Origin: Halorubrum aquaticum
GTDB lineage: Archaea; Halobacteriota; Halobacteria; Halobacteriales; Haloferacaceae
DNA: 37,213 nucleotides
Assembly (NCBI RefSeq): GCF_900113615.1
Contig: NZ_FOPZ01000024.1
Location: forward strand, 1 to 37,213
Direction: 5' to 3'
Positions 1-7,664 of this stretch are shown here, one piece after another (the stretch's first letter is position 1; every line of letters starts with the position of its first letter). A program made the position numbers and the translations under genes. The notes below the pieces were generated by a model. It saw only the letters and a program-made list of their open reading frames with translations, did not search any database and was not told the origin of the DNA.

Positions 1-150
1 TCAAAGGGGCAGTCGCCGGCGGCGGAGCCGCCGGCTGCCAGAGGCGCGGAGCGCCTCGCTGCCACGAGGACGAAGCCCGGCGAAGTAAGCACCGCAGGAG
101 CGAACAAAGTGAGCGACGAGGAGCACAACGAGCCGCGCGAGTCCTCGTGG
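1..150. repeat. GC-rich inverted repeats, gene-free left edge
   Basis: Two perfect hairpins with the same loop stand side by side: a 9-bp stem at 15-23/27-35 and a 7-bp stem at 41-47/51-57, both closed by the trinucleotide GGA. A further perfect 9-bp inverted repeat, CCACGAGGA at 62-70 and TCCTCGTGG at 142-150, encloses the purine-rich stretch between. Open frames here have the arginine-rich composition of GC-rich noncoding DNA, so I call no gene from 1 to 337. The stretch may be the right part of a dispersed repeat whose left part lies outside the window (inference). Confidence 0.6.
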
Positions 151-186
151 CTGGGGCTTTGGCGGTGTTCACTCCGCCAGCAACGA
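151..186 (+). repeat. Dispersed 36-nt repeat, copy A
   Basis: A 36-nt sequence matching 31226-31261 on the other strand at 30 of 36 positions. Both copies begin CTGG, contain CTTTGG and GTGTT, and end CGCCAGCAACGA. In this copy TGGCGG (160-165) can pair with CCGCCA (174-179) around an 8-nt loop; copy B has lost that pairing. It lies at the end of the inverted-repeat block, followed by more A/T-rich DNA up to the promoter of the gene at 338. Confidence 0.6.
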
Positions 187-306
187 TTCTCTTTTACTCA
201 CCCGGATATTCACCGAAACAACCATCCTATAAGCACTCGAGGTATACCGGCCGGTTCGACGGGATCGGACCGTAAACGACGTCGTTCGACCCGCCGCGTA
301 CCACCC

Positions 307-316
307 TCTTTTGTTC
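307..316 (+). promoter_or_regulatory. Possible TATA-like box of the gene at 338
   Basis: The T-rich block CTCTTTTGTT lies about 26 bases before the ATG, the spacing expected for a leaderless haloarchaeal transcript. It is a weak match to a TATA box. Confidence 0.3.
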
Positions 317-337
317 GTGTGAACCCACGGAGCGGGT

Positions 338-673
338 ATGAGCCGGTCGGATCGACCGAGACTCACGCGAAACCGACGGGGCGAGCCGGTCGATCCGGTT
401 CCGTTCCTCGTGAGCGCGAGCCTCGCGTTCATGCTCGCGTTCTCGATCGGCCCGATCTACGGGCTCGCGTACGGGGTCTCACTGGAGGCGTCGCTCGCGG
501 CGTCGGGGGTCGCGTTCGCCGGGATCGCGACCGTCGCGTACGCGCAGTTCGTCAGGAGCGCGCCCGCGGTCGACGCCGGACCGCTCCCGGCCGAGCCGCG
601 GTTCGAGCGACTGTTGTACGCCGCGCTCGCGCTCGGGGTGGTCCTCGCGGGGCTGACGCTCCCGCTTTTGTGA
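338..673 (+). CDS. Small multi-pass membrane protein, unknown function
   Basis: A 111-aa protein with a basic, proline-containing N-terminus (about residues 1-20) and three predicted membrane segments, near residues 24-45, 50-70 and 92-111. The charged first 20 residues and the very short C-terminus suggest an N-terminus on the cytoplasmic side. No catalytic or metal-binding motif is visible and I do not recognise the family. Start chosen at the ATG after GAGCGGGT, about 25 bases from a T-rich block. It stands alone between the repeat block and a zinc-ribbon gene on the same strand. A membrane location is supported by sequence; function is not. Confidence 0.75.
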   Translation: MSRSDRPRLTRNRRGEPVDPVPFLVSASLAFMLAFSIGPIYGLAYGVSLEASLAASGVAFAGIATVAYAQFVRSAPAVDAGPLPAEPRFERLLYAALALGVVLAGLTLPLL

Positions 674-765
674 CCGCGGCGACGCTCCCCCGACCGCCGT
701 TCGGGTGTGCGTGACGTTCACACACCACCCACAAGATGAGGGGTGAGGGGTGCCGAGCGACGGAC

Positions 766-1005
766 ATGGGCATCCTCGACACCGTCACGGAGGCGTTCGC
801 GTCGTCGACGCAACGCGCGCCGAGCGAGGGCGGCGACGACGGCTCGGAGGGAGCGTACTGGTGTGACGACTGTACCGTCCGGGTCCGCGACGTGAACGTC
901 GACGCCGAAGGGCTCGACCGCGACGCGGAGGGAACGCCGCGGTGTCCCGACTGCGGGGAGGCGATGCGGTTCGAGCGCGCGAGCGGCTCCGGCTGCGCCT
1001 GTTGA
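766..1005 (+). CDS. Small zinc-ribbon protein
   Basis: A 79-aa protein with two Cys pairs, CDDC near residue 35 and CPDC near residue 62, separated by about 25 residues. This is the layout of a rubredoxin-like zinc ribbon. A further Cys pair (CAC) closes the chain. The N-terminal 30 residues are polar and probably flexible. An in-frame ATG at 736 would add ten residues; the start at 766 is preferred because the protein then begins MGILDTV, a typical amphipathic opening. It converges on the CobW-type metallochaperone gene at 1082-2359, so a role connected with zinc is possible, but the pairing is only positional. Confidence 0.75.
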   Translation: MGILDTVTEAFASSTQRAPSEGGDDGSEGAYWCDDCTVRVRDVNVDAEGLDRDAEGTPRCPDCGEAMRFERASGSGCAC

Positions 1006-1081
1006 GAGCGAGGCGAGAGACGGGAGACGAGAGAGGCGGGAGGAGGAAAAACCGAATCAGCGGGTGTTCCGACCGGACCGG

Positions 1082-2359
1082 TCAGGGCTCCCGGAGGACG
1101 ACCTCCCCGCCGTCCTCGGTCGGGAACGGGTCCGTTCCGTCGAGCCCTTCACCCGCGTCGACGCGCTCCCACTCCTCGTCGGTGACGAGCGCGTCGTCGA
1201 GCCGGTCGACGAGCGCCGCCTCGTCGAAGTCGGTTCCGATGACGACGTAGGCCGTCTCGCGGTCCCCGTGTTCGTCGTGCCAGTCGAGGTCCGGGCGGTT
1301 CGACCGGAGCATGTCGCGTTCGACCTCGGGCCGGCTCGCGATCCACGGCCCGGGAGCGGTCACCCGGACCGACGGCCCCGCCTGCCCGACCTGCTGGCGG
1401 CGGTCGTTGCCGGCGACCCAGAGCGTCCCCTTCGACCGGACGACGCCCGCGGGGAGGTCGCGCAGGACCGCCGCGATCCGCGCCGGATGGAACGGGCGAC
1501 GGCGACGATACGTGAACGAGGTGACGCCGTACACCTCGTCGGGGTGGCGGTGGGCGTGGCCGTGGTCGTCGCCCTCGGCGTGGCCGTCCGAATCGGCGTG
1601 ACCGTGACCGTCGTCGTCCCCCTCGTCTCCGCCGCTCCCGTGTCCGGGGTCCGCCAGCGCGCGCTTCCAGCCGGGAAGCGTCGACACCTCCCGCTCGTCG
1701 AACAGGTCGACGGCGAGCAGTCGGTCGGGGTCGACCGCGGAGAACTCGGTGCGGATCGTCGCCGCGTCCGGCTGGAGCGCGGCGACGAGTTCCTCGGCGC
1801 GATCGAGCTCCGCGTCGGTACACAGGTCGGCCTTGTTGAGGAGGACGACATTTGAGACCTCGACCTGTTCGACGAGGAGGTCCGAGAGCGGACGACCCTC
1901 GGCGTCGGTGCCGCGGCGCTCGGGGGACTCGGCATCGGAGAAGGAGTCGAGGAACAGCCGGGCGTCGAGCACGGTGACGAGCGCGTCCACGCGGTAGCGC
2001 GCGGCCGCCCGCGACTCGGTCGTGAACAGCCGGGCCACCGGCGCGGGCTCGGAGATCCCCGAGGACTCGACGACGAGGTGGTCGAAGGAGCGCTCGTTCG
2101 CGAGCCGCACCACGGCGGTCTCGAGGTCGTCCTGTAGCTCACAGCAGATACAGCCGTTCGACAGCTCCGTGACCCCGTCGTCGACGTCGAGCTCGGAGCC
2201 CTCCGCGATCAGCTCCGCGTCGACGTTCACGTCGCCCATGTCGTTGACGAGCACGGCGATCTCGCGGTCGCCCGCGTTCGCCAGCAGGTGGTTCAGAAGC
2301 GTCGTCTTGCCCGCCCCGAGGCTGCCCGACAGCACGGTCACCGGGATCCGGTCGCTCAT
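1082..2359 (-). CDS. CobW/G3E-family GTPase, putative metallochaperone
   Basis: A 425-aa member of the G3E P-loop GTPases (CobW, YeiR, ZNG1). Visible motifs: Walker A GSLGAGKT at residues 12-19, the family metal-binding CICC at 70-73, and the NKAD guanine-specificity motif near residue 175. A His/Asp-rich loop (about residues 243-272, rich in HGH and DGHA units) precedes the C-terminal CobW_C domain. The family binds zinc or cobalt and hands it to client enzymes using GTP. The His-rich loop favours metal delivery or storage, zinc being the most likely metal. The frame stays open upstream to 2602, but that extension is basic and unlike the family; the ATG at 2359 gives the normal MSDRIPVTVLSG start. 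Divergent from the small membrane protein gene at 2477. Confidence 0.9.
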   Translation of the reverse strand: MSDRIPVTVLSGSLGAGKTTLLNHLLANAGDREIAVLVNDMGDVNVDAELIAEGSELDVDDGVTELSNGCICCELQDDLETAVVRLANERSFDHLVVESSGISEPAPVARLFTTESRAAARYRVDALVTVLDARLFLDSFSDAESPERRGTDAEGRPLSDLLVEQVEVSNVVLLNKADLCTDAELDRAEELVAALQPDAATIRTEFSAVDPDRLLAVDLFDEREVSTLPGWKRALADPGHGSGGDEGDDDGHGHADSDGHAEGDDHGHAHRHPDEVYGVTSFTYRRRRPFHPARIAAVLRDLPAGVVRSKGTLWVAGNDRRQQVGQAGPSVRVTAPGPWIASRPEVERDMLRSNRPDLDWHDEHGDRETAYVVIGTDFDEAALVDRLDDALVTDEEWERVDAGEGLDGTDPFPTEDGGEVVLREP

Positions 2360-2476
2360 GGAGGGGACTCGAGACCGAGCGTCCTTCAACTCCGCGGCAG
2401 CGGGGGTCCGCGAGCGGTTCGATCGAACCCGGCAGAAGCCGATACGTTGATACGCCATCCGCACCGACCACCCGCC

Positions 2477-2674
2477 ATGAACGGTCTCGTTCCCATTACC
2501 GGGATCGCCGCGATCGTCGCGACGGCATTGATGGTCATCGCCATGCTGTACCTCGTCTGGCTCTCGATGGGGGACGGGACCCACGCCCCGAACCTGGACC
2601 ACGACCGCCCGGAGTTCGCCGACCGGGACGACGAGGAGGAACAGCCGGAAGTCACCGACGGCAGTTCGGCCTGA
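2477..2674 (+). CDS. Single-span membrane microprotein
   Basis: A 65-aa protein with one hydrophobic helix (about residues 4-31, Ile/Ala/Val-rich, ending LYLVWLSMG) and a strongly acidic tail with the run DRDDEEEQ. The likely topology is N-terminus out and acidic tail in the cytoplasm. Start is the ATG after CCCGCC; a TATA-like GTTGATA lies about 30 bases upstream. It is divergent from the CobW-type GTPase with 117 bases between the starts. I do not recognise the family; the length and layout are like many uncharacterised haloarchaeal small membrane proteins. Confidence 0.7.
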   Translation: MNGLVPITGIAAIVATALMVIAMLYLVWLSMGDGTHAPNLDHDRPEFADRDDEEEQPEVTDGSSA

Positions 2675-2768
2675 GACGCCGACCCGTTCGCCGCCCCTTC
2701 GTTTTCCCTCCGTGCGCCGGTCTCACGTCCGCGACAGGTTTACGGCGGTCGCCCCGCCATGGAAGACG

Positions 2769-3065
2769 ATGACAGTCGCAGACCGGATCGCGGCGTTCCG
2801 TGCCGCCCTCGAGGAGTGGCTCCGCGGGCTCTATCACGGAATGATCACCCATCCGGCCTACGAGAAGATCGAAAAGGAGGCCGAGGACGCCGAGGACGCG
2901 TTCATGCTGGCGTGTTTCCCCGACGCGTTCGGGATCCCCTCACCCGTCTCGTATTACACCGCCGAGCTGTTGCCGTACCTCGAGAACGAGTTCGAGGCGT
3001 GGGAGCGTCGACTGTGGGACCGTGAGACCCTGATCGAGCGCAAGGGCCAGCAGTACCACTTCTGA
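2769..3065 (+). CDS. Unrecognised 98-aa helical protein coupled to a Get3-like ATPase
   Basis: A soluble, mostly helical 98-aa protein: an N-terminal amphipathic helix (AFRAALEEWLRGLYHG), a second helix rich in Glu and Ala (about residues 30-48), a hydrophobic middle (AFMLACFPDAFGIPSP) and a C-terminal helix with Trp and Leu. No metal site or signal peptide is visible. The start at 2769 is preferred over an upstream in-frame ATG because the box GGTTTACGG lies 30 bases before it. Its stop TGA overlaps the ATG of the ArsA/Get3-like ATPase by one base (TGATG), so the two are almost certainly co-translated. A role as partner, client adaptor or regulator of that ATPase is inference from coupling only. 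Confidence 0.8.
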   Translation: MTVADRIAAFRAALEEWLRGLYHGMITHPAYEKIEKEAEDAEDAFMLACFPDAFGIPSPVSYYTAELLPYLENEFEAWERRLWDRETLIERKGQQYHF

Positions 3066-4036
3066 TGGACCGGTTCGTGTTCTTCGGCGGGAAGGGCGGC
3101 GTCGGCAAGACCACCGTCTCGTGTGCGTACGGGTACAAGTGTGCGAACGCGGGACTGCGGACGCTCGTCGTCTCGACCGACCCGGCCCACTCGGTGTCGG
3201 ACGTCTTCGACCAGCGGTTCGACGACGACCCGGCACCGGTCGAGGGCGTCGACGGGCTCGACGCGATGGAGATCGACCCGGACGACGAGGTCCAACGGCA
3301 CCTCGACGAGATCCGCGAGGGGCTCTCGGAGCAGGTCTCGGCCGCGATGGTCTCGGAGATCAACCGCCAGTTGGAGATGTCACACGGGACCCCCGGCGCG
3401 TACGAGGCGGCGCTCTTCGACGCGTTCGTCGGCGTGATGCGCGAGGAGAGCGACCCGTACGACCGGGTCGTCTTCGATACGGCACCGACGGGATCGACGC
3501 TCCGACTGCTCGGGCTTCCGGAGTTCCTCGGCGACTGGATCGACCGGCTGATGTACAAACGGCGGCAGTCGATCGACCTCTTCGAGAAGGCGGCGATCGG
3601 CGACATGGAGGCCCGACGGGTGATGGACGGGGACCCTGTTCTGGCCCGGCTTCGAGAGCGCAAGGAGTTCTTCGAGTACGCGGGGGAGGCCCTCCGGGAG
3701 GAGTCCGCCTTCTTCCTCGTGTTGAACCCCGATCAGCTGTCGGTCAACGAGACCGGGCGGGCGATCGGGGCGTTCGCCGAGCGCGACCTCGAGGTCCGCG
3801 GCCTCGTCGCGAACAAGCTGACCCCCGAACCCGACGACGACGAGGAGGGCCGGGGGGCCCGGTACCTGCGCGAGAAGGTCGCCACCGAACGCGAACGGAT
3901 CGAACAGGTCGAGGAGGGCTTCGATCCGCCGCTGCTCGCGGCGATCGAGTCCCGGACCCGCGAGGTCCGCGGCGATCTCCTCGCGGAGGTGGCCGCCGAG
4001 CTCGACGTCGAACCCGCGGCGCCCGAGCGCGCGTGA
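3065..4036 (+). CDS. ArsA/Get3-family (TRC40-like) transport ATPase
   Basis: A 323-aa P-loop ATPase of the SIMIBI class. Residues 9-16 form the deviant Walker A GKGGVGKT with the signature Lys10; switch I STDPAHS is at 37-43 and the switch II/A-loop motif DTAPTGSTL lies near residue 139. These define the ArsA/Get3 family, which powers arsenite export (ArsA) or targeting of tail-anchored membrane proteins (Get3). Only two Cys residues occur (20 and 26) and the CxxC zinc pair of eukaryotic Get3 is absent, as are ArsA metalloid cysteines, so arsenite transport is unlikely. One ATPase domain only, which would act as a dimer. A membrane-protein targeting role is plausible but unproven. Translationally coupled to the upstream 98-aa gene. 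Confidence 0.9.
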   Translation: MDRFVFFGGKGGVGKTTVSCAYGYKCANAGLRTLVVSTDPAHSVSDVFDQRFDDDPAPVEGVDGLDAMEIDPDDEVQRHLDEIREGLSEQVSAAMVSEINRQLEMSHGTPGAYEAALFDAFVGVMREESDPYDRVVFDTAPTGSTLRLLGLPEFLGDWIDRLMYKRRQSIDLFEKAAIGDMEARRVMDGDPVLARLRERKEFFEYAGEALREESAFFLVLNPDQLSVNETGRAIGAFAERDLEVRGLVANKLTPEPDDDEEGRGARYLREKVATERERIEQVEEGFDPPLLAAIESRTREVRGDLLAEVAAELDVEPAAPERA

Positions 4037-4055
4037 TTCGAATCAAAAAAGAAAA

Positions 4056-4062
4056 TTTATAA
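4056..4062 (+). promoter_or_regulatory. Upstream A/T-rich box, possible second cstA promoter or terminator
   Basis: TTTATAA follows an A-rich run (4044-4055) just past the stop of the Get3-like gene, the most A/T-rich stretch of this part of the window. It could be a distal promoter for cstA with a leader of about 115 bases, or simply part of the 3' end of the upstream transcript. Confidence 0.3.
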
Positions 4063-4152
4063 CTAATATCGTATGTATCGAAAATAAGTTCCAGTACGGT
4101 CATCGGACCCGATCACGTCGCCGGCGTCCGCCGAAACATTCACGGTTGATGG

Positions 4153-4162
4153 TAATATTTAA
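4153..4162 (+). promoter_or_regulatory. TATA box of cstA, with a possible ribosome-binding site
   Basis: TAATATTTAA is a strong TATA-like box. Transcription would start near 4183-4186, leaving a leader of about 15 bases that contains GAGG at 4188-4191, nine bases before the ATG. A short leader with a weak Shine-Dalgarno contrasts with the leaderless look of most genes here. Confidence 0.55.
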
Positions 4163-4199
4163 CACGTCGTTCGAAAACGCGTAGCACGAGGCAGAACCT

Positions 4200-6053
4200 A
4201 TGACAAGTGTAATCTGGATCGTAGCTGCCGTGTTGGCGACGTTCACCGTCGGGTACATGGGGTACTCGCGGTACCTCTCGCGGTTCGTCGACCTCGACGA
4301 CGACCGCGAGACGCCGGCACACAAATACGAGGACGGACAGGAGTACGTACCGGCGAAGAAGCCGGTACTACTGGGGCATCACTTCTCGAGCATCGCGGGC
4401 GGCGCGCCGATCGTCGGCCCGATCACGGCGGGGGCCATCTGGGGATGGGTCCCCGCGCTTCTGTGGGTCGCCATCGGCAACCCGCTGATGGGCGCGGTCC
4501 ACGACTTCATCTCGCTTTCGGGGTCGATCCGCCACGAGGGGCGGTCGATCGGCTACATCGTCGGCCAGTACGTCGGCGAGCGCGGGAAGGACCTCCTGTT
4601 GTGGTTCGCGTTCCTCACGATCATCCTGGTCGTCGCGGTGTTCGCGTTGGTGGTCGGGATCGTGTTCAACGCGTTCCCGGAGGTGACGACCGCGAGCTTC
4701 GTGTACGTGCTCCTCGCGCTCGGCTTCGGGGTGTACCTCTACCAGCTCAACGGCCCGTTCGTTCCGGGAACCGTGCTCTTCGTCGCCGGCGTCTTCGCCG
4801 GCGTCTGGGTCGGGATCCAGTACCCGTTCGCGCTGTTCGAGCTGGCCGGCGAGGCCAGCCACGACCCGGGGACGTTCGTGCTGTTCAGCAGTACCGGCTC
4901 GTGGGTCCCGGGCGCGGCCGCGCTCGGCGGCAACACCGCCGCGTGGGTCCCGGTGATCATGGTGTACGGCGCGATAGCGAGCGCGCTCCCGGTGTGGGTC
5001 CTGCTCCAGCCGCGTGACTACCTCTCGTCGTTCCTGCTGTACACCGGGGTCGGCGGCGGGGTCCTCGCGATCATCGTCGGTACGCTGTTCGCGACGTCGG
5101 CGGAGCCGCTCGTCGTCGACTCGTCGATCGCCGCGTTCCAGGGCTTCTGGGGCGTCGAGGCCGCGGGGCTGTATCCGCTCTTCCCGCTGCTCTTCATCAC
5201 CATCGCCTGTGGGACGATAAGCGGGTTCCACTCGCTCGTCTCCTCGGGGACGACCGCGAAACAGCTGAACAAGGAGAGCGACGCCCGGCTCATCGGCTAC
5301 GGCGGCATGCTCGGTGAGGGGTTACTCGCCGCGCTGGCGCTGTCGACGCTCGCGGTCGCCGGGTTCGCCGGCGACGCGGCGGCCGGCGGGATCGGCGGCG
5401 CGCTCCCGAACTTCGCGACCGGCGGCGGCATGATCCTCACGAGCTTCGGCGTCCCCCAGGCGGTCGGCTCCGTCTTCATGGCGCTCGTGCTCGTGAGCTT
5501 CCTCCTCACGTCCACCGACACGGCCGTCCGGCTCGGTCGCTACATGATGGAGGAGATCGTCGGCACGCCGAGCGGAACGACCGACACCGGCCTCTCGGGC
5601 GGCATCGGTTCGTTCGCCCGCGGGCGGTACACCAACCCGCTGATCCAGATCGGATTCGGCTACCTCCTCGTGATCTCCGGGCAGTGGGCGACGCTGTGGG
5701 CACTGTTCGGCGGCGCGAACCAGCTGCTCGCCGCGCTGGCGCTCCTGACGGCGACCGTCTGGATCGCCAACTGGGACGACTCCAAACAGCTCGTCTCCAC
5801 CGGCGTTCCGATGGCGGTCATGGTGACGATCACGGTGCTCGGCCTGCTCTGGCTGGCGCTGTTCCAGAACCTCTATCTCAACATCATCCAGGGCGGTGCC
5901 GGAACGATCGGCGCGCAGATCTCCTCGGGGGTACAGATCGTCCTCGCGCTCGTGTTGGTCGGGCTCGCGTTGTCGCTCGTCCGGCTCGGGTACGGTAACC
6001 TGAAATCGGTTCGGGGCGGGAGCCGATCCGCCGCCGAACCCGGCGACGACTGA
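4200..6053 (+). CDS. cstA: Carbon starvation protein A (CstA) family transporter
   Basis: A 617-aa integral membrane protein with roughly 16 hydrophobic segments. The N-terminal third carries the CstA hallmark: one helix, the YSRYLSRF segment, then HHFSSIAGGAPIVGP and the HDFISLSGS region. Family members in bacteria (CstA, BtsT) import peptides or pyruvate with protons, and a pyruvate or small-peptide uptake role is a reasonable expectation here. FHSLVSSGTTAKQLN near residue 345 and the TSTDTAVRLGRY segment near 440 match the conserved C-terminal half. It is single-copy in the window and not coupled to its neighbours. Length is near the archaeal norm. No membrane partner or two-component pair of the BtsSR type is adjacent. 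Confidence 0.93.
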   Translation: MTSVIWIVAAVLATFTVGYMGYSRYLSRFVDLDDDRETPAHKYEDGQEYVPAKKPVLLGHHFSSIAGGAPIVGPITAGAIWGWVPALLWVAIGNPLMGAVHDFISLSGSIRHEGRSIGYIVGQYVGERGKDLLLWFAFLTIILVVAVFALVVGIVFNAFPEVTTASFVYVLLALGFGVYLYQLNGPFVPGTVLFVAGVFAGVWVGIQYPFALFELAGEASHDPGTFVLFSSTGSWVPGAAALGGNTAAWVPVIMVYGAIASALPVWVLLQPRDYLSSFLLYTGVGGGVLAIIVGTLFATSAEPLVVDSSIAAFQGFWGVEAAGLYPLFPLLFITIACGTISGFHSLVSSGTTAKQLNKESDARLIGYGGMLGEGLLAALALSTLAVAGFAGDAAAGGIGGALPNFATGGGMILTSFGVPQAVGSVFMALVLVSFLLTSTDTAVRLGRYMMEEIVGTPSGTTDTGLSGGIGSFARGRYTNPLIQIGFGYLLVISGQWATLWALFGGANQLLAALALLTATVWIANWDDSKQLVSTGVPMAVMVTITVLGLLWLALFQNLYLNIIQGGAGTIGAQISSGVQIVLALVLVGLALSLVRLGYGNLKSVRGGSRSAAEPGDD

Positions 6054-6114
6054 CGTCGAGACCGCCTCTCCGCGTCGTTCCGCCCTCCGTTCTCGGTGTA
6101 TTCGTGAGCCGACA

Positions 6115-6774
6115 CTACCGCCAGAACCGCTTGGCGAACCGGGAGAAGAACCCCTCATCGGGAGGTTCGACCGGCTCCCAGAGCCGGAAGGCGTCGGCGA
6201 TCCCCGCCGCCTCGCTGGCGACGATCGACTCCGTCTCGGGCGCGACGACGATCAGGTTCACCTCGTAGTGGCCGTAGTAGCCGAACTTCAGGAGGGTTCG
6301 GTCGCGGAAGCCGTCGACGAAGTCGGCGACCGCCTCCGGAAGCCGGTCGCCGACGAGCACGAAGGTTACGTCGGTGCCGTAGTGCTGTTCGTCGCCCTCG
6401 ACGCGCTCGTCGGCGACCTCGTGACCGAGGTCGACGAGCCGCTTCAACTCTCCGACGGTCGGGGTCGCGACCCGCCGGGCGAACAGGTACTCCTTCGTCT
6501 CGTGGTCGGCGTAGCTCAACGCGGGATGCAGGAACTGCTTCTGGTTTCGCATCCGCAGCTCCGCGTACAGCTCGAACCGCTCCCCGTCGACGGCGTAGTC
6601 GGCGTCGAGGTCGTAGCTGTACAACAGCCGATCGGAGACCCGGTCGAGGTACTCGTCGTCGTAGTCGGGGACGCCCTCGCGGATCTCCGCCGGCAGCTCC
6701 TCGGGGTCGTGACGCGGGGCGGTTCCAGGTTTCGGTCCTTCGTCCTCGCCGCCGCTCGAGTCGCGCTCGGCCAT
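6115..6774 (-). CDS. Unknown soluble protein downstream of a cupin
   Basis: A 219-aa protein without membrane helices or a signal peptide. The first 30 residues are polar and low in complexity; the folded part starts near residue 35 (EIREGVPDYDDEYLDRVSDR). The centre has RMRNQKQFLHPALSYADH and the C-terminal half FGYYGHYEVNLIVVAPE, which reads as alternating strands and helices. It ends with aromatic and basic residues (FSRFAKRFWR). I do not recognise the family. The ATG at 6774 lies two bases past the stop of the upstream cupin gene, so both are probably on one transcript. The frame runs open further upstream through the cupin region, but that part is off-frame noise. Confidence 0.75.
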   Translation of the reverse strand: MAERDSSGGEDEGPKPGTAPRHDPEELPAEIREGVPDYDDEYLDRVSDRLLYSYDLDADYAVDGERFELYAELRMRNQKQFLHPALSYADHETKEYLFARRVATPTVGELKRLVDLGHEVADERVEGDEQHYGTDVTFVLVGDRLPEAVADFVDGFRDRTLLKFGYYGHYEVNLIVVAPETESIVASEAAGIADAFRLWEPVEPPDEGFFSRFAKRFWR

Positions 6775-6776
6775 GG

Positions 6777-7178
6777 TCACTCGTCGGTGTCGGCGTCGTC
6801 GCTCGCGGCGGGATCGTACGCGACCGCGTCGCCGGACGTCGGCGGCGCGCCGATCGCGAGCAGCTCGACCGGCTCGTCGGCGTCCGCGGGGTTGTGCGCC
6901 CGCTGGGGGCTTCCCGGGTCGACGGCGAGGAGCCCGCCGGCGTCGACCTCGTAGGTCCGGTCGGGCGTCTCGACCGCGAGCGTCCCCGAGAGGACGTAGA
7001 AGGCCTCCTCCTGGGTCTCGTGGTAGTGGTACGCGAGCGGGACCTGCTCGCCCGGTTCGGCACGGAAGCGGTTCACCGCCAGTTCCTCGAGCCCCGCGGG
7101 CCCCGTCAGCTTCCGGCACTCGCAGGGGCGATCCGGCTCCGGTTCGACCGACTCCGTGTCGACGACGCGGTATCCCAT
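6777..7178 (-). CDS. Cupin-domain protein
   Basis: A 133-aa single-domain cupin. Motif 1 is present around residues 51-65 (HYHETQEEAFYVLSG, with His51, His53 and Glu57/58 as likely metal ligands) and motif 2 near residues 88-100 with His95 (PGSPQRAHNP). An N-terminal CEC (residues 19-21) is an extra feature. Small stand-alone cupins of this kind bind a divalent metal and may be isomerases, dioxygenases or sensors; the substrate cannot be read from sequence. Start at the ATG at 7178, 27 bases from a good TATA box; a longer frame to 7268 would cross that box. First gene of a probable two-gene unit with the 219-aa protein, two bases apart. Confidence 0.85.
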   Translation of the reverse strand: MGYRVVDTESVEPEPDRPCECRKLTGPAGLEELAVNRFRAEPGEQVPLAYHYHETQEEAFYVLSGTLAVETPDRTYEVDAGGLLAVDPGSPQRAHNPADADEPVELLAIGAPPTSGDAVAYDPAASDDADTDE

Positions 7179-7200
7179 GCGTGATGATTCCACACGCGTC

Positions 7201-7208
7201 ATAAAAGC
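7201..7208 (-). promoter_or_regulatory. TATA box of the cupin gene
   Basis: Read on the minus strand this is GCTTTTAT, centred about 27 bases before the ATG at 7178, so the transcript would be essentially leaderless. It supports the short start of the cupin. Confidence 0.5.
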
Positions 7209-7309
7209 GCGTCGGGGGGCGGACGGAGCCCTCCGACCGGTCGTGTGCACGGGACGCGGCGCCGACACCGTTTAGTGGATTCCCTCCCACGGTCGTGACA
7301 GGGATACGC

Positions 7310-7543
7310 ATGAACGAGGGACCGAAACGAACCGAAGCCTGCGGACGGTGTTCGATGTCGACCGTCGTCGACGTGGTGAACGACGGCGAGTCGCCCGAGG
7401 AGCGCGCCGAGCGCGACCCGTTCGCCGGCGACCGGATCGAGGTCGACGAGTCCGCGATCCGCCGGGTGTCGCCCGCCGGGTTCCTCGGCGACCTCAAATC
7501 GCGGATCGACGACGTCGCGCGGCGGATCGCCTACGAGAAGTAG
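7310..7543 (+). CDS. Small conserved-looking protein with a CxxC
   Basis: A 77-aa acidic protein. A single Cys pair (CGRC, residues 11-14) sits in the N-terminal part, too few ligands for a zinc site within one chain, though a dimer could share them. The middle is acidic and disordered-looking; the C-terminal 22 residues (FLGDLKSRIDDVARRIAYEK) form an amphipathic basic/acidic helix. The start at 7310 is preferred to an in-frame ATG at 7295; TTTAG at 7272-7276 lies about 35 bases upstream. Divergent from the cupin gene. Function unknown. Confidence 0.65.
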   Translation: MNEGPKRTEACGRCSMSTVVDVVNDGESPEERAERDPFAGDRIEVDESAIRRVSPAGFLGDLKSRIDDVARRIAYEK

Positions 7544-7630
7544 GAACCTCGCGCGCTTCGACAGCGGCGGGAGCGTCGCCGTCGCGGAGCCGTCCGTCCG
7601 ACGTCGGCGACGAGACGCCGACGGGGAGAC

Positions 7631-7637
7631 TTATAGT
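7631..7637 (+). promoter_or_regulatory. TATA box of the gene at 7665
   Basis: TTATAGT centred about 31 bases before the ATG at 7665, giving a leader of a few bases at most. Confidence 0.45.
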
Positions 7638-7664
7638 CGTCCGACACGTCCGTTTTCACGACCA

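Noticed and set aside
2360-2602. N-terminal extension of the CobW-type GTPase
   Set aside because: The 81 extra residues are unlike the family and overlap the divergent small membrane-protein gene; the ATG at 2359 gives the standard start.
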